Assembly: GCF_001949145.1 (NCBI RefSeq)
Contig: NW_019091400.1
Coordinates: 1,456,185-1,520,184 of the forward strand
Direction of reading: 5' to 3'
Length of the DNA: 64,000 nt
Origin: Acanthaster planci
Taxonomy: Eukaryota; Echinodermata; Asteroidea; Valvatida; Acanthasteridae
A program made the position numbers and the translations under genes. Below are positions 1-12,796 of this stretch, one piece after another; position 1 is the first letter of the stretch, and every line of letters starts with the position of its first letter. A model generated the notes under the pieces. The model was not told the DNA's origin, made no database searches, and saw only the letters and a list, made by a program, of their open reading frames with translations.

Positions 1-1241
1 CACCTATTTCAGCATTAAAAGATTCCCGCTACAAAAAGTCGTTGCCAAGTGGCCCGTGGTGTTCTTTTACATCGCTACTGCCATGTTGACACGATTTCTT
101 CTAACAGAAGATCAAACCAAGATGTGTAGCAAAGCTGCTTAACCTGGTGTTGGCATTAAGTGACTATGATGGCTCCGTTTTTGTCTGAGTGGAAATTCCA
201 ATGTGGGTGCAGCGATGTCTAGTTCCCGGACAAACAGAGGCGTTTTTTGCCGTTAAGACTGTCACACCTACGGCCAAATAACCTGCACTGGAAGGGGCAC
301 GGCAGTTATCGACAATAATTAACATTTCTGATTTGAGATCAATTTTTCAATGGCACTGGGGCTGTGGTCCGTCATGCGCTCATTCTTGAGGCGTTGCTTC
401 TCAAGGCCTATATTTCATCCGCACTCACTGAAAGATTTCAATATTGAGGCAATTCAGTACAGGGTTGTACATGAAGTACATTCTCAGTACTAGTAATCTT
501 TGTCGAGAAAATGAAAAGCCCATATAGGTCAAACACTTTAAGTAGTTCTCGCATCGAGTACTCACGCTGGTATATACTCGAGAACACGCGATAATCATTA
601 ACAATTCAATTTCACTTAAACATATCAACATTGTCGCTTACATAATTGTAAATCCTTGCCTAATGAAAAATGTAAATGATACCCTCATTAAAATCTTCTG
701 TATAAGTAAACCAGATAAACATAACTAACCGCACGAGTTTAACGCAATTATAGAAATTTGAAATGGAATGTTACAAAGACCTAAAAATGCGGCACACAAA
801 AAACGCCAGCAGTTGAGGGAAGCGAACTACTTTTATACCATAACCTCTAGACACACGAACACAAACCGGCCACAAAGTAGGGACAACTAGTGGACAAGGC
901 ACGGCAACCACGAGTTAATCAGTGGATAATGCTGATGGTATCCCCAGAGTGGTGAACTAAATTGTGCTCACCTGTCTCCCCATCAACATTACATACCAAT
1001 TGGCAGATTTAAGGTAAACTTGTCTCAGAAAACAATCGTTCCAGTTTGTGTCAGACCCGTTTCCCGACTAGACTGCAAATTTGTCTACGGCGGTGAAAAT
1101 GTAAAATCCTCACATTTACTATAGGCTTATGGCATCCAGACAGTCGTCCAACATGTACAGTCACTATTGTAAATACTCCCCAAAAGAAACGCGTCTGTTA
1201 TCATCCATTGCATAGATCTCTGCATAGATACGCTATTCGGG

Positions 1242-1250
1242 TATAAAAGG
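1242..1250 (+). promoter_or_regulatory. TATA-box word
   Basis: TATAAAAGG, a textbook TATA box, in otherwise featureless flank. The first ATG downstream (1319) opens a frame of only seven codons, so no gene is evident. Probably chance, or a promoter whose transcript is non-coding. Confidence 0.2.
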
Positions 1251-1710
1251 AGTCAGTGGAGAGATCGCCATAGTTGGCTTTAAACTTTGCCCCAATTCAA
1301 TTTAGTAAATTCGAAATAATGTTGGTCTACGCCCTTACCTAACCGCAACAGCTTGTCTGGTGTGTTGCTGGCTACATTAGATTGCAAAACCCTCGGAATA
1401 AATCAGAAGTCAACAATAGAAAGTCCACTAATAACATGAGCAAATTTACGGTGGCATTCTCTGAACGTAATCCAGTTTGACAACGGGAACGAAGGGAACA
1501 TTTCACGACTCGTAAGGGAACAATGAACAGTCTCCATGCTGTGACCTCAATCAAAATGTTCACTGAACGAAATAATACATCAAAAGTGAAGAAGTTTGGT
1601 TATTTCGTTATATTAGTGAACTACTATAGGTTGGGGGATCTGTTCCAGTAATGTTCACATGGATATGCCCTGTTACTCGGCCGCCGTTTTCAATGATTGG
1701 GAAAGTCACG

Positions 1711-1720
1711 AGATGGCGCT
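1711..1720 (+). promoter_or_regulatory. CTCF-like core word
   Basis: AGATGGCGCT, with upstream TCAC, matches the AGRKGGCGCT core known for animal CTCF, including the insect version with T in the K position. Single short sites are weak evidence by themselves. Confidence 0.25.
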
Positions 1721-2562
1721 CTTCTTAATGGTTGACATCTATTCAGCACACGTTAAGATGGCGATAAAAACCTGGGACCCTCACTTGATAAAAATCATAT
1801 TACCCGGTTCCTTGTTTTAGAGCTCTTTTTCTCAGCTAAAATGATCTGGAACATCAAAAGGCAGCGTCAAGGAAAGCCAAACATTGCACAGAAGTGAGAG
1901 TTGTAGATATTCCATTGTTGGACCGTTTCGCTCTAAGACGTTGAGTCAACGTTTCAAGGGATTAAAACTTTAGCACAAGTGGCCAAAGATGGCACTGAGT
2001 CAATGTTTTCGAAGCTTAAGCACTGAATGTTTCAGTTGAATAGGGCCGTCACAACGTGCGTTATAGACCGATTTGTTTCTTTTTGTGTTATCCTCTGGCG
2101 GCGAGCGGTGGGCAATATTCGTCTATTTACTTTCTGGCGCCAAATGACAGGATGAAGTCGCTATCACTGGCAGAACACACAGCAGACAAAAGGGAATTAT
2201 CGATTATTGTCTTTAGGGATGACTCAAAACAACACCGAGTTGTTTCTTGTATCAAGGTGTATTCACAAAAAGACTTCAGAGCCAATTTGAGCACGCAAGA
2301 TGGGTAAACACTTTCTGCCAAAGTTCCATCTGCTAGTTTAGTGCACGGGACGGAGAAACATTTGATTTGAGGGATCTCTTTGCCTCTTGTTAAGTTTTAT
2401 AAGGGAACAGAATTTTTTGGATACCAAAATGCACGCATTTTGTAAACGAGTCACTATGTACATGTACATTAAGGCTTGTTAAGACTTGAGCGTGAAATTA
2501 ATTGCCCTATTCCAGCCGTGTATGGGACGCCGGCGCTGCAATTTCCCAATTGAAAATAGAAG

Positions 2563-2575
2563 TAGCGCCCTCTAG
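2563..2575 (-). promoter_or_regulatory. CTCF-like core word
   Basis: The minus strand reads CTAGAGGGCGCTA, identical to the SYAGRGGGCGCTA part of the CTCF consensus; the preceding CCA is TTT here. Second in a run of such words between 1.7 and 5.2 kb. Confidence 0.35.
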
Positions 2576-2997
2576 AAAGATGAGCTCCATAATAATAATT
2601 CAGCACTTAGCCCGCAGTGGTTTTTAAATTTTTCTTTACTGGTCAAACTGCGGCCGCACCTGAAGCTTATTACTTTTTGAATTGTGCAGAGGACACTTGG
2701 TTTTTAATAAGTTCCAGATAAGTGGTGTTGATCCATCAGTGTGATCCTGTTTTCGCCTTAATCATGACTGAGCCCCCAATCAGATACTCCAACCGTAGGG
2801 CTGTTTCCATGTAGTCTTTTAACTGTTCCACGTCCCAATAATGAATAGATTATGGCTACCGGTATTTAGTTTACATGTACCTTGTATAAATGACTGTTTG
2901 GTTCGAATTTTATATATTAAAACTGTAACGGTTAAACCAACAACATTAATATTGCACTTACGTCGTGCGCTCGTGTCCCCTTCAGTTACGGGCATTT

Positions 2998-3007
2998 GAG
3001 GGCGCTA
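2998..3007 (+). promoter_or_regulatory. CTCF-like core word
   Basis: GAGGGCGCTA followed by TTT. It matches the RGGGCGCTA half of the CTCF consensus; the YA before it is degenerate (TT). Confidence 0.25.
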
Positions 3008-4423
3008 TTTCTATATTCCGCTGGGCTTGAAAATTGGAACATCGTCCTTAACATTTCGTGTATTTGTGATACCCAGAATATTTATTGTTTGTGGACATCA
3101 GAAAAACATGAGACATTGCAGATAACTGTAATGTCAAGAATCACTGCGAGGTCTGTGACTGTTGTTAACGAACCGCTTTCCCGAAATGTGAACACCGGCG
3201 AGTAGTAATTTACGTGAATGTTGCCTGCATGATAGTAGTCTTGGTTCCAAGACCTCCCTGTGTTATTCTGCAGTCACGATTCACGAACCATCACTGTTAG
3301 AGAGCTCCTCTCTATATATCTCTAGATCAACTGCTGGAAGTCAGAAACAAACCCAAGTTTGACTTGACGTATATTCTGACTTGATTAATTTAGGTAAAAT
3401 GTACTGCAAAGGTCCTGGAACCCAGACTAGTAATACAAATATAAGTAATCTCAAGTAAATTACCACATTTACTGAAAAAGAACAATCTTATCTTTCTGAT
3501 TCTGGTTGGACACTGCATAACTCCTCAGCAGGGATGTAACATGCAGGTGCAAGGTGACTGAGCATCCTGTGAATGGACCTCCCGCTGTTGTCACAACAAC
3601 CACACATATAATAACTGTTTCTGTCATCTGATTGCGATTTCCCGCGTTTTCAGACCCACCTCGGCATCGTCTACCTGACGAGACTCAAAAGACTGATTTG
3701 GTGTTGGTCATTCCATTGTGATTATTATGTAACTTGGGAGGGTGCTGTCGTGCAGCTTTGGATTTTTCCGCTTTAGTTATGCATCAGCCCTTGGCTTATA
3801 CCAGGCACGAAATGGGACAGAGGGGTACCCCCCAACAAGTCCAATCCTATACACGCTCCAGCCTATTGTTACTTAGTACATCCCCCCTTGATGTCTGAAA
3901 AGAATTCCTGAGATACCAGTACAACAATGTCGAACACAATGGCGGGGGGGGGGTTCTCTCTATCCCATAGTTTGCATTAAATGTCTTGGCTGGCAACCAT
4001 GCTGAATCCTTGCTTCAGTATGCACTTGTAATGTGAGAAATGGGTCAAATGAGTAACTGGTATTTGGGGGAGGTGTACAGAACTCACGCATGCGTTTTTT
4101 CTGAACTGGAATTTGCGGTGTAAGAGTGTGTCTAGCCGGGTTGGGTATTCGCCAAATGGATGGGTGTGGGCTGATTTCTCTGCCTGGGTATGTTTGTTAT
4201 AGGTTGGCGGGGGGAGTGCTTCTGGGCCTCTCTCATCACAATAACGCCCGACCAAATTCTGCGCCAAGACGAAGCTGAAGGCCTTGTCAGTAAACTGTTA
4301 CAGCTTGTCGTGATTATAATACACTGTCCCCTTTTGTCAGATGTTAAGATTTCGGCCTGACCTGGACAAATATTGGCCTGAATCATAACCTATACAAACC
4401 AATAAGGTTATTTGAAGTATGTT

Positions 4424-4514
4424 GGACACAACAGGAGGGCGCTATTTGAAGTGAGTACAGCTCTGCAAACACAAAGATTTTACCTAAACCAGATAGCGCC
4501 CTCCAATCGTGTCC
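4424..4514. repeat. Inverted repeat carrying two convergent GGAGGGCGCTAT words
   Basis: The left arm (4424-4448) and the reverse complement of the right arm (4490-4514) agree over GGACAC, then four unlike bases, then GGAGGGCGCTAT, one unlike base and TG (20 of 25). The loop is 41 nt. The two arms place CTCF-like words facing each other (plus at 4434-4444, minus at 4494-4504). It could be a small fold-back mobile element or a paired factor site; no clear target-site duplication is visible. Confidence 0.6.
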
Positions 4515-5224
4515 GCGACAGTGCGTAGAAAACACTGCACACCTACCCCAGAAACATCACAAACAGGGCTTCCAGGATCTCAAATTCTCGTGTGTCCGTG
4601 TGTGTGGGGGGAGGGCTAATCCTGTATCGATGCTCAAACAGGACACTTGATGACAACAGCATTAAAACCATAAATGAGGACATAAATCAATGTAAAATGT
4701 ATGTGACATTTATGTAAGGTCGAGTTTGGGCGGCCTGTTCTTGACACGGGTTTATTGTTCTCGCGCTCGAACAGTGGGAACACGACTCAAGAACATCTCG
4801 TCAGGGATTTGAAGCAGAACACACGGAAAAACTCGTGAGATTTTGATTTTTGAACAGCTGCAAAAAAGTAGAGATATGGCTTACAAAGCCAGAGACAACA
4901 GGAAGTTTTGCAAAATTAACATCGATTATTTTCCATAACACAGAAAAGAATGGTCCTGTTTAAGTAGAAAAGAATTCAGCACAGTTATCCAAACATTAAC
5001 TCTCGAATAACTTACATGTGCATGGACACCGCCACATTGCATGTTACTTGCCACTAACTACCAGCGATAACCGATTGTATGTTCCCGGCGTTCGAGCGGC
5101 CGACCCAAGAACAACGATCGAGTTGTTCGTGAACATACGAGAACAAGCTGCACCAACTCAGCCTTTATGTTGCAAAAAACGATGTGTTGCAACAAAATTG
5201 CATTGCAAGGTACTACTATCGTCA

Positions 5225-5236
5225 TAGAGGGCGCTC
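5225..5236 (+). promoter_or_regulatory. CTCF-like core word
   Basis: TAGAGGGCGCTC matches YAGRGGGCGCT of the CTCF consensus. Sixth such word in the first 5.3 kb. Confidence 0.3.
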
Positions 5237-8200
5237 AAGCAGTTAAACGGACCTAATGCAGGTTTGAACGTGATGTTTTCTGCGCATGTATTTTACGCTC
5301 TGATGTCATATTTCACCGTTTGTATTGCCGCTTCTTGATAAACTCGAATATAGAGTCATGTTGTCCGCCTAACTTGGTCAAACCATGTAATCATAGTGGC
5401 TTGCATTACACTTCCAGAGGTTTTACTTCACTGATGGGGGCGCCGTAAAGGTAGCCCGGACAACATGAAGGCCTACTCTTAGCACTTCCAACATTGTACT
5501 TTTGCCCTCGTGTGTACATGTATACAAGAGCATCGCGTGGACGATCACTTTTCGGGGGGGGGGGTTGTTTTGTGGGAATACTAAAATGTTAACTACAAAA
5601 AAGTGAAAAGAAATTGAAAGCTTAGGGAACTGACAATAATTTAATTTGTATTTCGGAAACCTCAGGGATGTTGGTATGCATGTTCTTGGGCCCTGAAAAT
5701 TGCCAATTTTACACTGTTTTTACATGTAGCCACGGAAAGCTGTTATCTTGAGGCTTTCATTTTGACCGCATTAATTTGTCCGAGTGTATTCTTTTCTCCG
5801 TCTTTACTAGCCGGATTAGTAACTTTTGGAAGCAGCTCACTACTCAGTTTAATCATGGAAGATGGTTTAGTGGCATACGGTGTACAATGATCCGCAACAC
5901 ATGTATCCACACTCTTTGTTCCTCGGATGTATCATTGTCGACTGACACCTTTTTCCGATAGAGGTGTAACATGGGACCCGAAAGCAGCTGACGCGAGAGG
6001 TTTTGGTTGAACAACGACTGGCTTCATCGGTGATCGTAGTTTCCAGGCACGCGTTGCATGTCACTATCTTTTAGTTTCTTATGGATTTACAAAACTGATA
6101 TTGTAAAGTATGTTTGAGATGCTTTCCCCAAGTTGGGGTGAAGAAGTGGAGATTTTTTGAACATTACACACTCCCACCTGCTGAGTTGATCCAGGGAGCA
6201 AAAAAAAAAGAGAAAAAAGCAAACGTAAATATTTATTTTTCCTGCGTGAAAGACAAAAATGAAAGAACTTAAATTCAGCAAGTTGTCATTTCGTGATATG
6301 CTGTAGGTCTACAGATAGGGCCTGGTGACTGGCAGTCCGTGTACCTAGCGGGGCAAACAGCACTGCCTATCATACGTCACATGGCTGAGATTCGGTAACG
6401 AACAAGATAACGCCAGACCTAATTATGAGTTATTTGTTCTGTGTTGTCCGAATATTGGACAAGACTAAGGGTTGGTACCAGCAATCCAAACCACGTCCCC
6501 GAAGCAGGTGTTCCATTGCATATGAAATTGTACCCACCCGCCATCTGCAAGGCTTGTTATTATTTTGTCCAGTCCTCTTCATTGTAATGTTTCGATTTCG
6601 TCTGGTCTCCAACAAAAGCTGGTCTCCGCTGCCCCCGCCTTATCCCAAGACTCACGGGAGCGATTTCCGTGCGTGGGGGAACGGCGAGCGAGGGCGAGGC
6701 CCGGGCCCTGCCGACTCCACCGGTTGTCCTGGTTTGCAGTCGCGTTATGTGGTGGCTGTGATCATATATTTTTTTTTCGGGGGCGCAAGAGGGCCAATTC
6801 CCAGTCGGGGGATTGGTAGATTTGCGACGGCAAAGATAGAGGAGAGAAAATCGCTGGTCGTGCCGGCAGCTGCCCAGCAGTCTACTGCAGCCGTGGCCGA
6901 CTACCTTGACAAAAGCCAGAATTTACGGCAGCATGTCCCTAAGGTGGGGACCCAAAACCGGCCCGAGACTGTCAATCATGTCCACCGGCACAGTCCCGTG
7001 GGCCAAGCATTCACGATAAAGAGAGGGGGTAGAACGGGGCCAAGCCGTTTTGGCAGGGCCAACACCCAGAGCAGTAAAAGAAAGAGGGGGTTTATACCTA
7101 CGAGACCAACTCGTTCTTGTTTGAATGGGTGGAGAAACCATAAGACCGAGGAGAAAGGAGGAAAAACAGTAGCAGATGACGGGCCATAATGGTTGTCAGC
7201 ATCCCCCCTTGTTTTGCAGTGTAAACCGCGGCATACGAAACCTATTTTCCGACGGCGGAGAGTTTGGTGGCGCGTTTTGTCCGGCGAGGTTTGCTACAAA
7301 GTGCTATATTTATTCGCCCCCGGGCTGGGCTGTGTTCTCCGTCCATCAATGGCAGCTAGGATACGGGTCGCTCCTGCGTTTTCTTTTCTCTTCCCCCGTT
7401 CTGGGCAACCCAGTGTTGGCTTTTCGCGGGAACGACTGGGATGAATTATGCTCTAGAAAATAACTTGGTTTCAAGAGACGCAATTCAATCTCGAACTGTG
7501 TACACCCAAAGAAAACAAAAACCACCCGTGGTGGACAAGCATTGTTCGTGTAGAATTGCCCGGTGTGAATGTAAAAGATACTTCAACTTCGATGCGCGAT
7601 GTCTCCCATAACCCAGCTCGCTGGAATTAAGAGAACTCAGTAAGTATCAGTGAAAAACGTACGTGTTCTCGTTTTTATTCTGATTTTTGTAGTCTTCTAC
7701 ACAAATTTATTGTAGAATTTATCATCGCACAACATTAGAAAAGCCGACAACAGAAAAGCTGAAAAAACAGTGTTTCCCAAGATGAAATCACTGCAACAGC
7801 ACAAAATCAGTACACTTTTTGAAATGATTTTTTCATGATTTTTACATTGCATTTCTCAATACACATCACCCAAAAGGGATGTCAGATAGTTCCTTAAGAG
7901 GAGTATATAATTACTCAAAAGAAACTTGCATTGCTTGAACTCTGAAAGGCATGCAATAGGCTAGTGCCGGGCAACTTTAGGATTTCGCTATCACGACCCA
8001 TCTCCTTACTCGCCGGCAGGGATTGACACCGACTGGTACAGTAAACCACCAGTGTTTACTCCGGTTATTCGTACAATTTTATCCTTCGCTCTGTTGATCA
8101 AAGCCAAAACAAAACGTTTTCAAGTTTTCTTCCGGCTAAATTTTTGTTCTAGAAGCTACACCTTCCTCTTTTTTCTCTCCTCCTAAAACATGATCTTCAC

Positions 8201-11200
8201 TGGGGTTCTCGGCATGATGGTTGATCCCACACATAGTTGTTGACCCCGAGACCTCACTACCTCAACGGACTCTCTTAGACGAAAGATCACATTATTACTT
8301 CAACTAGAGGTATTTTTTGACAAGTGGTACTTTGCGTTAACTCGTAGAAAGGTCAAACAGGGTCAGCGCACCCTGTGAGGCTGGGGTCACAGGTAGACAG
8401 CCATTACGTCTCCAAAAATATCGGCCTGGAGCGAGAGGTCCGGACCTCCGATTCGCATACCCCTTGACACCTTTTTCCCCCGGGTTGTCGGCCACACATC
8501 CAACAAGAGATAAAAAAAAACAAAAAAAACAGGTTGCATGGCGGATGCGCTTCGCCCTAGGTTACCCCGAGTCATGATACCCAGTTTGTTGTTCAGGTTG
8601 CAAAGGCAGCTGTGAAAATGGTCTGGGTGTGCACCCCTCAGCGAAGCCTGGGCAAATGTTGCGCCGTGTTCGCGGGCTAGACAGCTATAACGTTGAGAAA
8701 CTTGACACAAGTTATTTGGATGTGGTTCAGTAGGTGGGGGAGAGAAATGTACGAAATGTTCCCTGTCTCGTTTAATTTTTGGCGCAGGGTGCATGGAGCG
8801 CTAATCCATAAGTGTTGAAAACGGTAAAGAGGTCCTTAGGTACTTCTGCTTAAATTATGATCACTCTGATGAGAAAGGTCATTTTATGGCATTCAAATGA
8901 AAATTTCACATAGTAATTCCGAGTTTAATGTATACAGGAAATTGCCATGTTCGTACTTAATCATGGTGTTTAAACTCTAAGCCAAGTAGTAATTGGATTG
9001 GAACGATTAGGTCAAGACACAAGAAGGAAATAGCTCCAAATTTAGTTAAATCCATAAATTGCAATGATGGACTGAACAGACAACTGCGTGCGGAGTTGAC
9101 ATTTGCCCTGACGAAGATCAGTTGTTGATGTCTGCTGGTTAGACAACAAAAAATGAAGTGCAGATATAGAGGGAGTCTTCTCCATACACATTGTCCTCAA
9201 AGACAATTCGTTGCTGATCAAATTCATTGCTTTTTCTTTGGCGAAAGTGCAAAACGAAGACCGAACGAGCGATTTGGCCACCGAGAATATGCCGAAAGAC
9301 AATCTTTGACGTGATTCTAGAATGAAGACGCGTCAGAGATATTCGACCTAATGGGCTGCAGATTATTGCATTTTACGATGTGGGACCTAAAATGAGATTA
9401 TAAGGTAGACAAATAAATCGTTTCGATACAGCTCCTTCCCACAAAGATCTGCATGAATGATGTTTTACACGAGGCAGCCGAGTCAGCGAAACCTAGCTCA
9501 GAAGTAGCAATATTTTTGTTCCCCAAAAGTGCATGAAAAGAAGGGGCGCGATGGTTAGCGATCCACACTGCCCCTCGCCAAAAATGTGCTGCCGTTCCTT
9601 CACCCAGGATGAGGACAGGTGGACCAGCCAACCAGCCAATGCCCAGCCCGGCTCGTCCCGCCGGTCCTACCTCCACATGCGCGGCCGGTCCACACTCGCA
9701 GTGAAACACCCCTACATCTCTCCTCGTGCCCGGCCTGAATGGAGAGATTACCCTTCCTAAGTCAATATTTAGACTCGGCAAAAGGACCAGGACAAAACCC
9801 TCGGTTTGACGGCCGAGTCCGTTGACTGACAGGCTATTGTTCCGCCACACAATCCGCACACCGGATAATGTTCCCCTAAAATCATGGTTCCCCCCTCGTT
9901 TTTTGGAGGGTGAAAGTATAACAGTTCAGTCTTTTTTCCTCTCCTCGTTTTCTGGGAGGGGGGGGGTAGCAGAGGGGAAAAGTGTCCAGGCGATTTCAAC
10001 AAAGAGTGTACGGTTTCCCAACGTAAAGCTGAGAAAGACCCGCTTTTGTAGCATGCGTCCCTTGCTTGCCACAAGTTTTAATTTTTCTTTGTGAATTCAG
10101 TCTAGTCTCTCTGGAATTACGGATATTTCTGTAGGTCTGCATTAAAAGTAGAACAGAAAAAAATGCAGCCAGATATGAGTTATACTGAGCTGGAACAAGG
10201 AAACAATTTAAGTTTTTGATGCTGGGGGGGGGGCAAAAATCAAAATGTACTTCTACTTTCAATTCCATTCATCTAAAAGTTAATGTGAGATTAACAGAAT
10301 GCGTGAACACAGTTTTGAGAGCACAAGTGGTAATACTTGGAATCGACGCCTTTGACGTTGATGAAGAGCCGTGAAATCAGTCTATTCACTAATATGTTCC
10401 GCCCATCTGAGGAGACAGAAGAAGAAAATTTTCCATTGACAGATACCCCCCGACACCCGCAAATGAAACCCGCGAAGAACTCAGGGCCTCACAAGAAAGA
10501 GACATGAGAGAAACAGGTTAACGAGCTTGCTGAAGAACAAAAAGATTCAAAAGGTCCTGAGAGCTCAAACTCCTGGCCAATTTGGAATGATCTAAATCCA
10601 ATTATAGGGTGTCGCCGTCTGTGCGTATATATCTACCCACATGCACTCTTCTCATGCAGACTATGATGTCAAGCTCGGTCCGGCCATTATTAAGAACGAC
10701 ACATGGTTTACGATTACCCAAATGACGATTAGTTCATCATCAGGCATCTCGTGCCGACAGGGCTCTGCGTCGCAAGAACAACACCGCGTGCCCCCCTGCC
10801 CCGGCTGGGGCACCTCCGCGCCTCCAAGCAGGGGTACAATAAACACTGGCTGGCTGCTTGCTTTCTGACGTCTTGGCACGTCTCATGCTGCTTCCGTAGG
10901 GCACCCTTGCCCGTCTTATGAAGAGTAATTTCATTTTTGGGGGGATATAAAAACCAGAGAGGTGACATTGATTCAACACGATGATCGATGTTTGTTTAAC
11001 CTTTCGCGCGCACTGTTTAGTTCTCGGCAATCAGCGGTTAGCGAGGGCTGAGCTTGTCACTTTTCATTCAGTGAAGCCGGTTCCCAAGTTAAAGCCCGAT
11101 AGAGTGTTTGGACTTCGAAATGACAAGATCATTTTGTGGTGTCTCAAAGATAAACAGAGGAAGTCGTTTCCATGGAGAAAGAAAGGGCACTGGCAAAGTA

Positions 11201-11463
11201 AGACACAGATGAGCAAGTTTGGAAGGTTGCTTTTAACATTGAGCTATTAAAAAGGATTCCTCTCGCAGCTCATTTATAGTTATGTCGTACTAATGGTAGA
11301 AATCAATCGACAGTTTTCATTCATTTCAAAGCATCAAACGTCACTGGGAACTAGTCAGTCGTCACCTTGCATACCGGTTACCAATCGACTCTGTTGTTCC
11401 AAAGCAGCGACGACGTTTTGGCAAATTCCCTAATTAGCAAAACCAACCGGCGGAATAAACGGA

Positions 11464-11476
11464 CCAGCGGGCGCTA
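11464..11476 (+). promoter_or_regulatory. CTCF-like core word
   Basis: CCAGCGGGCGCTA matches the consensus SYAGRGGGCGCTA except for C in place of R. Confidence 0.25.
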
Positions 11477-12435
11477 TTTACGCTGTAATGGACCAGGCAT
11501 TCGAGCCCTTCAAATGGCATTTGGGCTGATGGGCAGCAGAGCCATCCACTCTGTCCTATCCCAGGTCGCACTGCACTCTCAAGTGGTGCATTTCTAACTT
11601 TCATGTGTCCCCTTTTGGCCCCCGTAGCCGGCTGTGTCAATTTATATTTGAAAGGATAATGTTATAATCCATCATCTTGCAGCGTGATGTCCGGAGTAGT
11701 GACGCTCTCTGGCCTCACGCGGAGCCCCGCCGATTAGACCTGCCCAGCGGGCGGCCATTATTGTACTGTGCAACAAGGAATGACCTAGCATGTTGACGGC
11801 TGCTTTGTGTCACTGCACGATTTATCAGCACAATGTTTCTTTTTTTTTCGAATGCCTATAACAAGAGAGCTTTTCATTAATAAATTTATAATTATGCACG
11901 CATGCGCTCAAATGGCCTTCGCGGCTGCAAGAAGTGTGAGTGGGCCATTGAAAACGTACAAGGGTGCAGCGATTTTGATCATTTTTCTCTCAGGTTTTCT
12001 AGCTTTGTTTCATTTTTTTCTTCAGAAAAACCCTGTTAAATCATTTTTCTGTAAAACAGCACAAAAGGAGACCAGCTTAGATACGGCAGTCTCGTGCGCA
12101 CAGTAAAAAATAACAATTGTAAAGGCTTTTTACAGAGCACTAAAATCCCGCTTAAATTAGAAAACTAATTTTTGAACATCTTAGAAATGTAACATTCCTC
12201 TTAATAACCGATAACAACATCAGCAAAGAAATATTTCCAATATTTATGCCTCTCGCAGAACAGAATCGTCTTTAATTTTTTTAATATTGAAAGCTTCAAT
12301 TTTTCTTTTTCAGACTCTGGGACAATCTTCCGCAAACACGAAACAGTCGTCAACAGCGCCTCCAAAACTCAAGGGGCAAATTAGCGGGCTTGTACTGTAT
12401 AAGATGACCCAATCAGCGGGGTTCTAGCATCACAC

Positions 12436-12510
12436 CGCCGGGGCGCGAACCAGGGATTCGACTGCAATCGAAAAGTGCCCTTGTCAAAGCAACTACCGCC
12501 TCGCTCGTCA
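12436..12510 (-). repeat. Possible tRNA-derived SINE relic
   Basis: The minus strand carries a degenerate A-box-like TAGTTGCTTTG and, about 30 nt on, a B-box-like TCGAATCC (plus GGATTCGA at 12454-12461). Spacing suits a tRNA head, but both boxes are imperfect and it does not fold convincingly as a tRNA. Confidence 0.3.
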
Positions 12511-12780
12511 AGTTGAAGACCAAATATGACAGGTTGGGAAAAATGGAAGGTTTGGAAGTAGAAATGAAGAAAATAACCGGAAGATTTTTGGTTGTGTTTG
12601 TCTGAGATGATCATCTTGACAAAAGGGAAAAAAATTGCCTTTAAACAGTAGAAGGCGTCATTGTACTGTCAATATTATCGTTAGCTCAGATAGCGACTGT
12701 CAACATTGAAAGCTTTACCAAGGAACTTGCATGCATTTCTTGATGGCCTTATCTTTCGAATTCAGTATTGTGCGTTTATG

Positions 12781-12796
12781 TCCGCAGAGGGCGCTA
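12781..12796 (+). promoter_or_regulatory. CTCF-like site, best match in the window
   Basis: TCCGCAGAGGGCGCTA agrees with CCASYAGRGGGCGCTA at 14 of 16 positions, including the complete AGRGGGCGCTA core. This is the strongest individual candidate. Confidence 0.4.
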
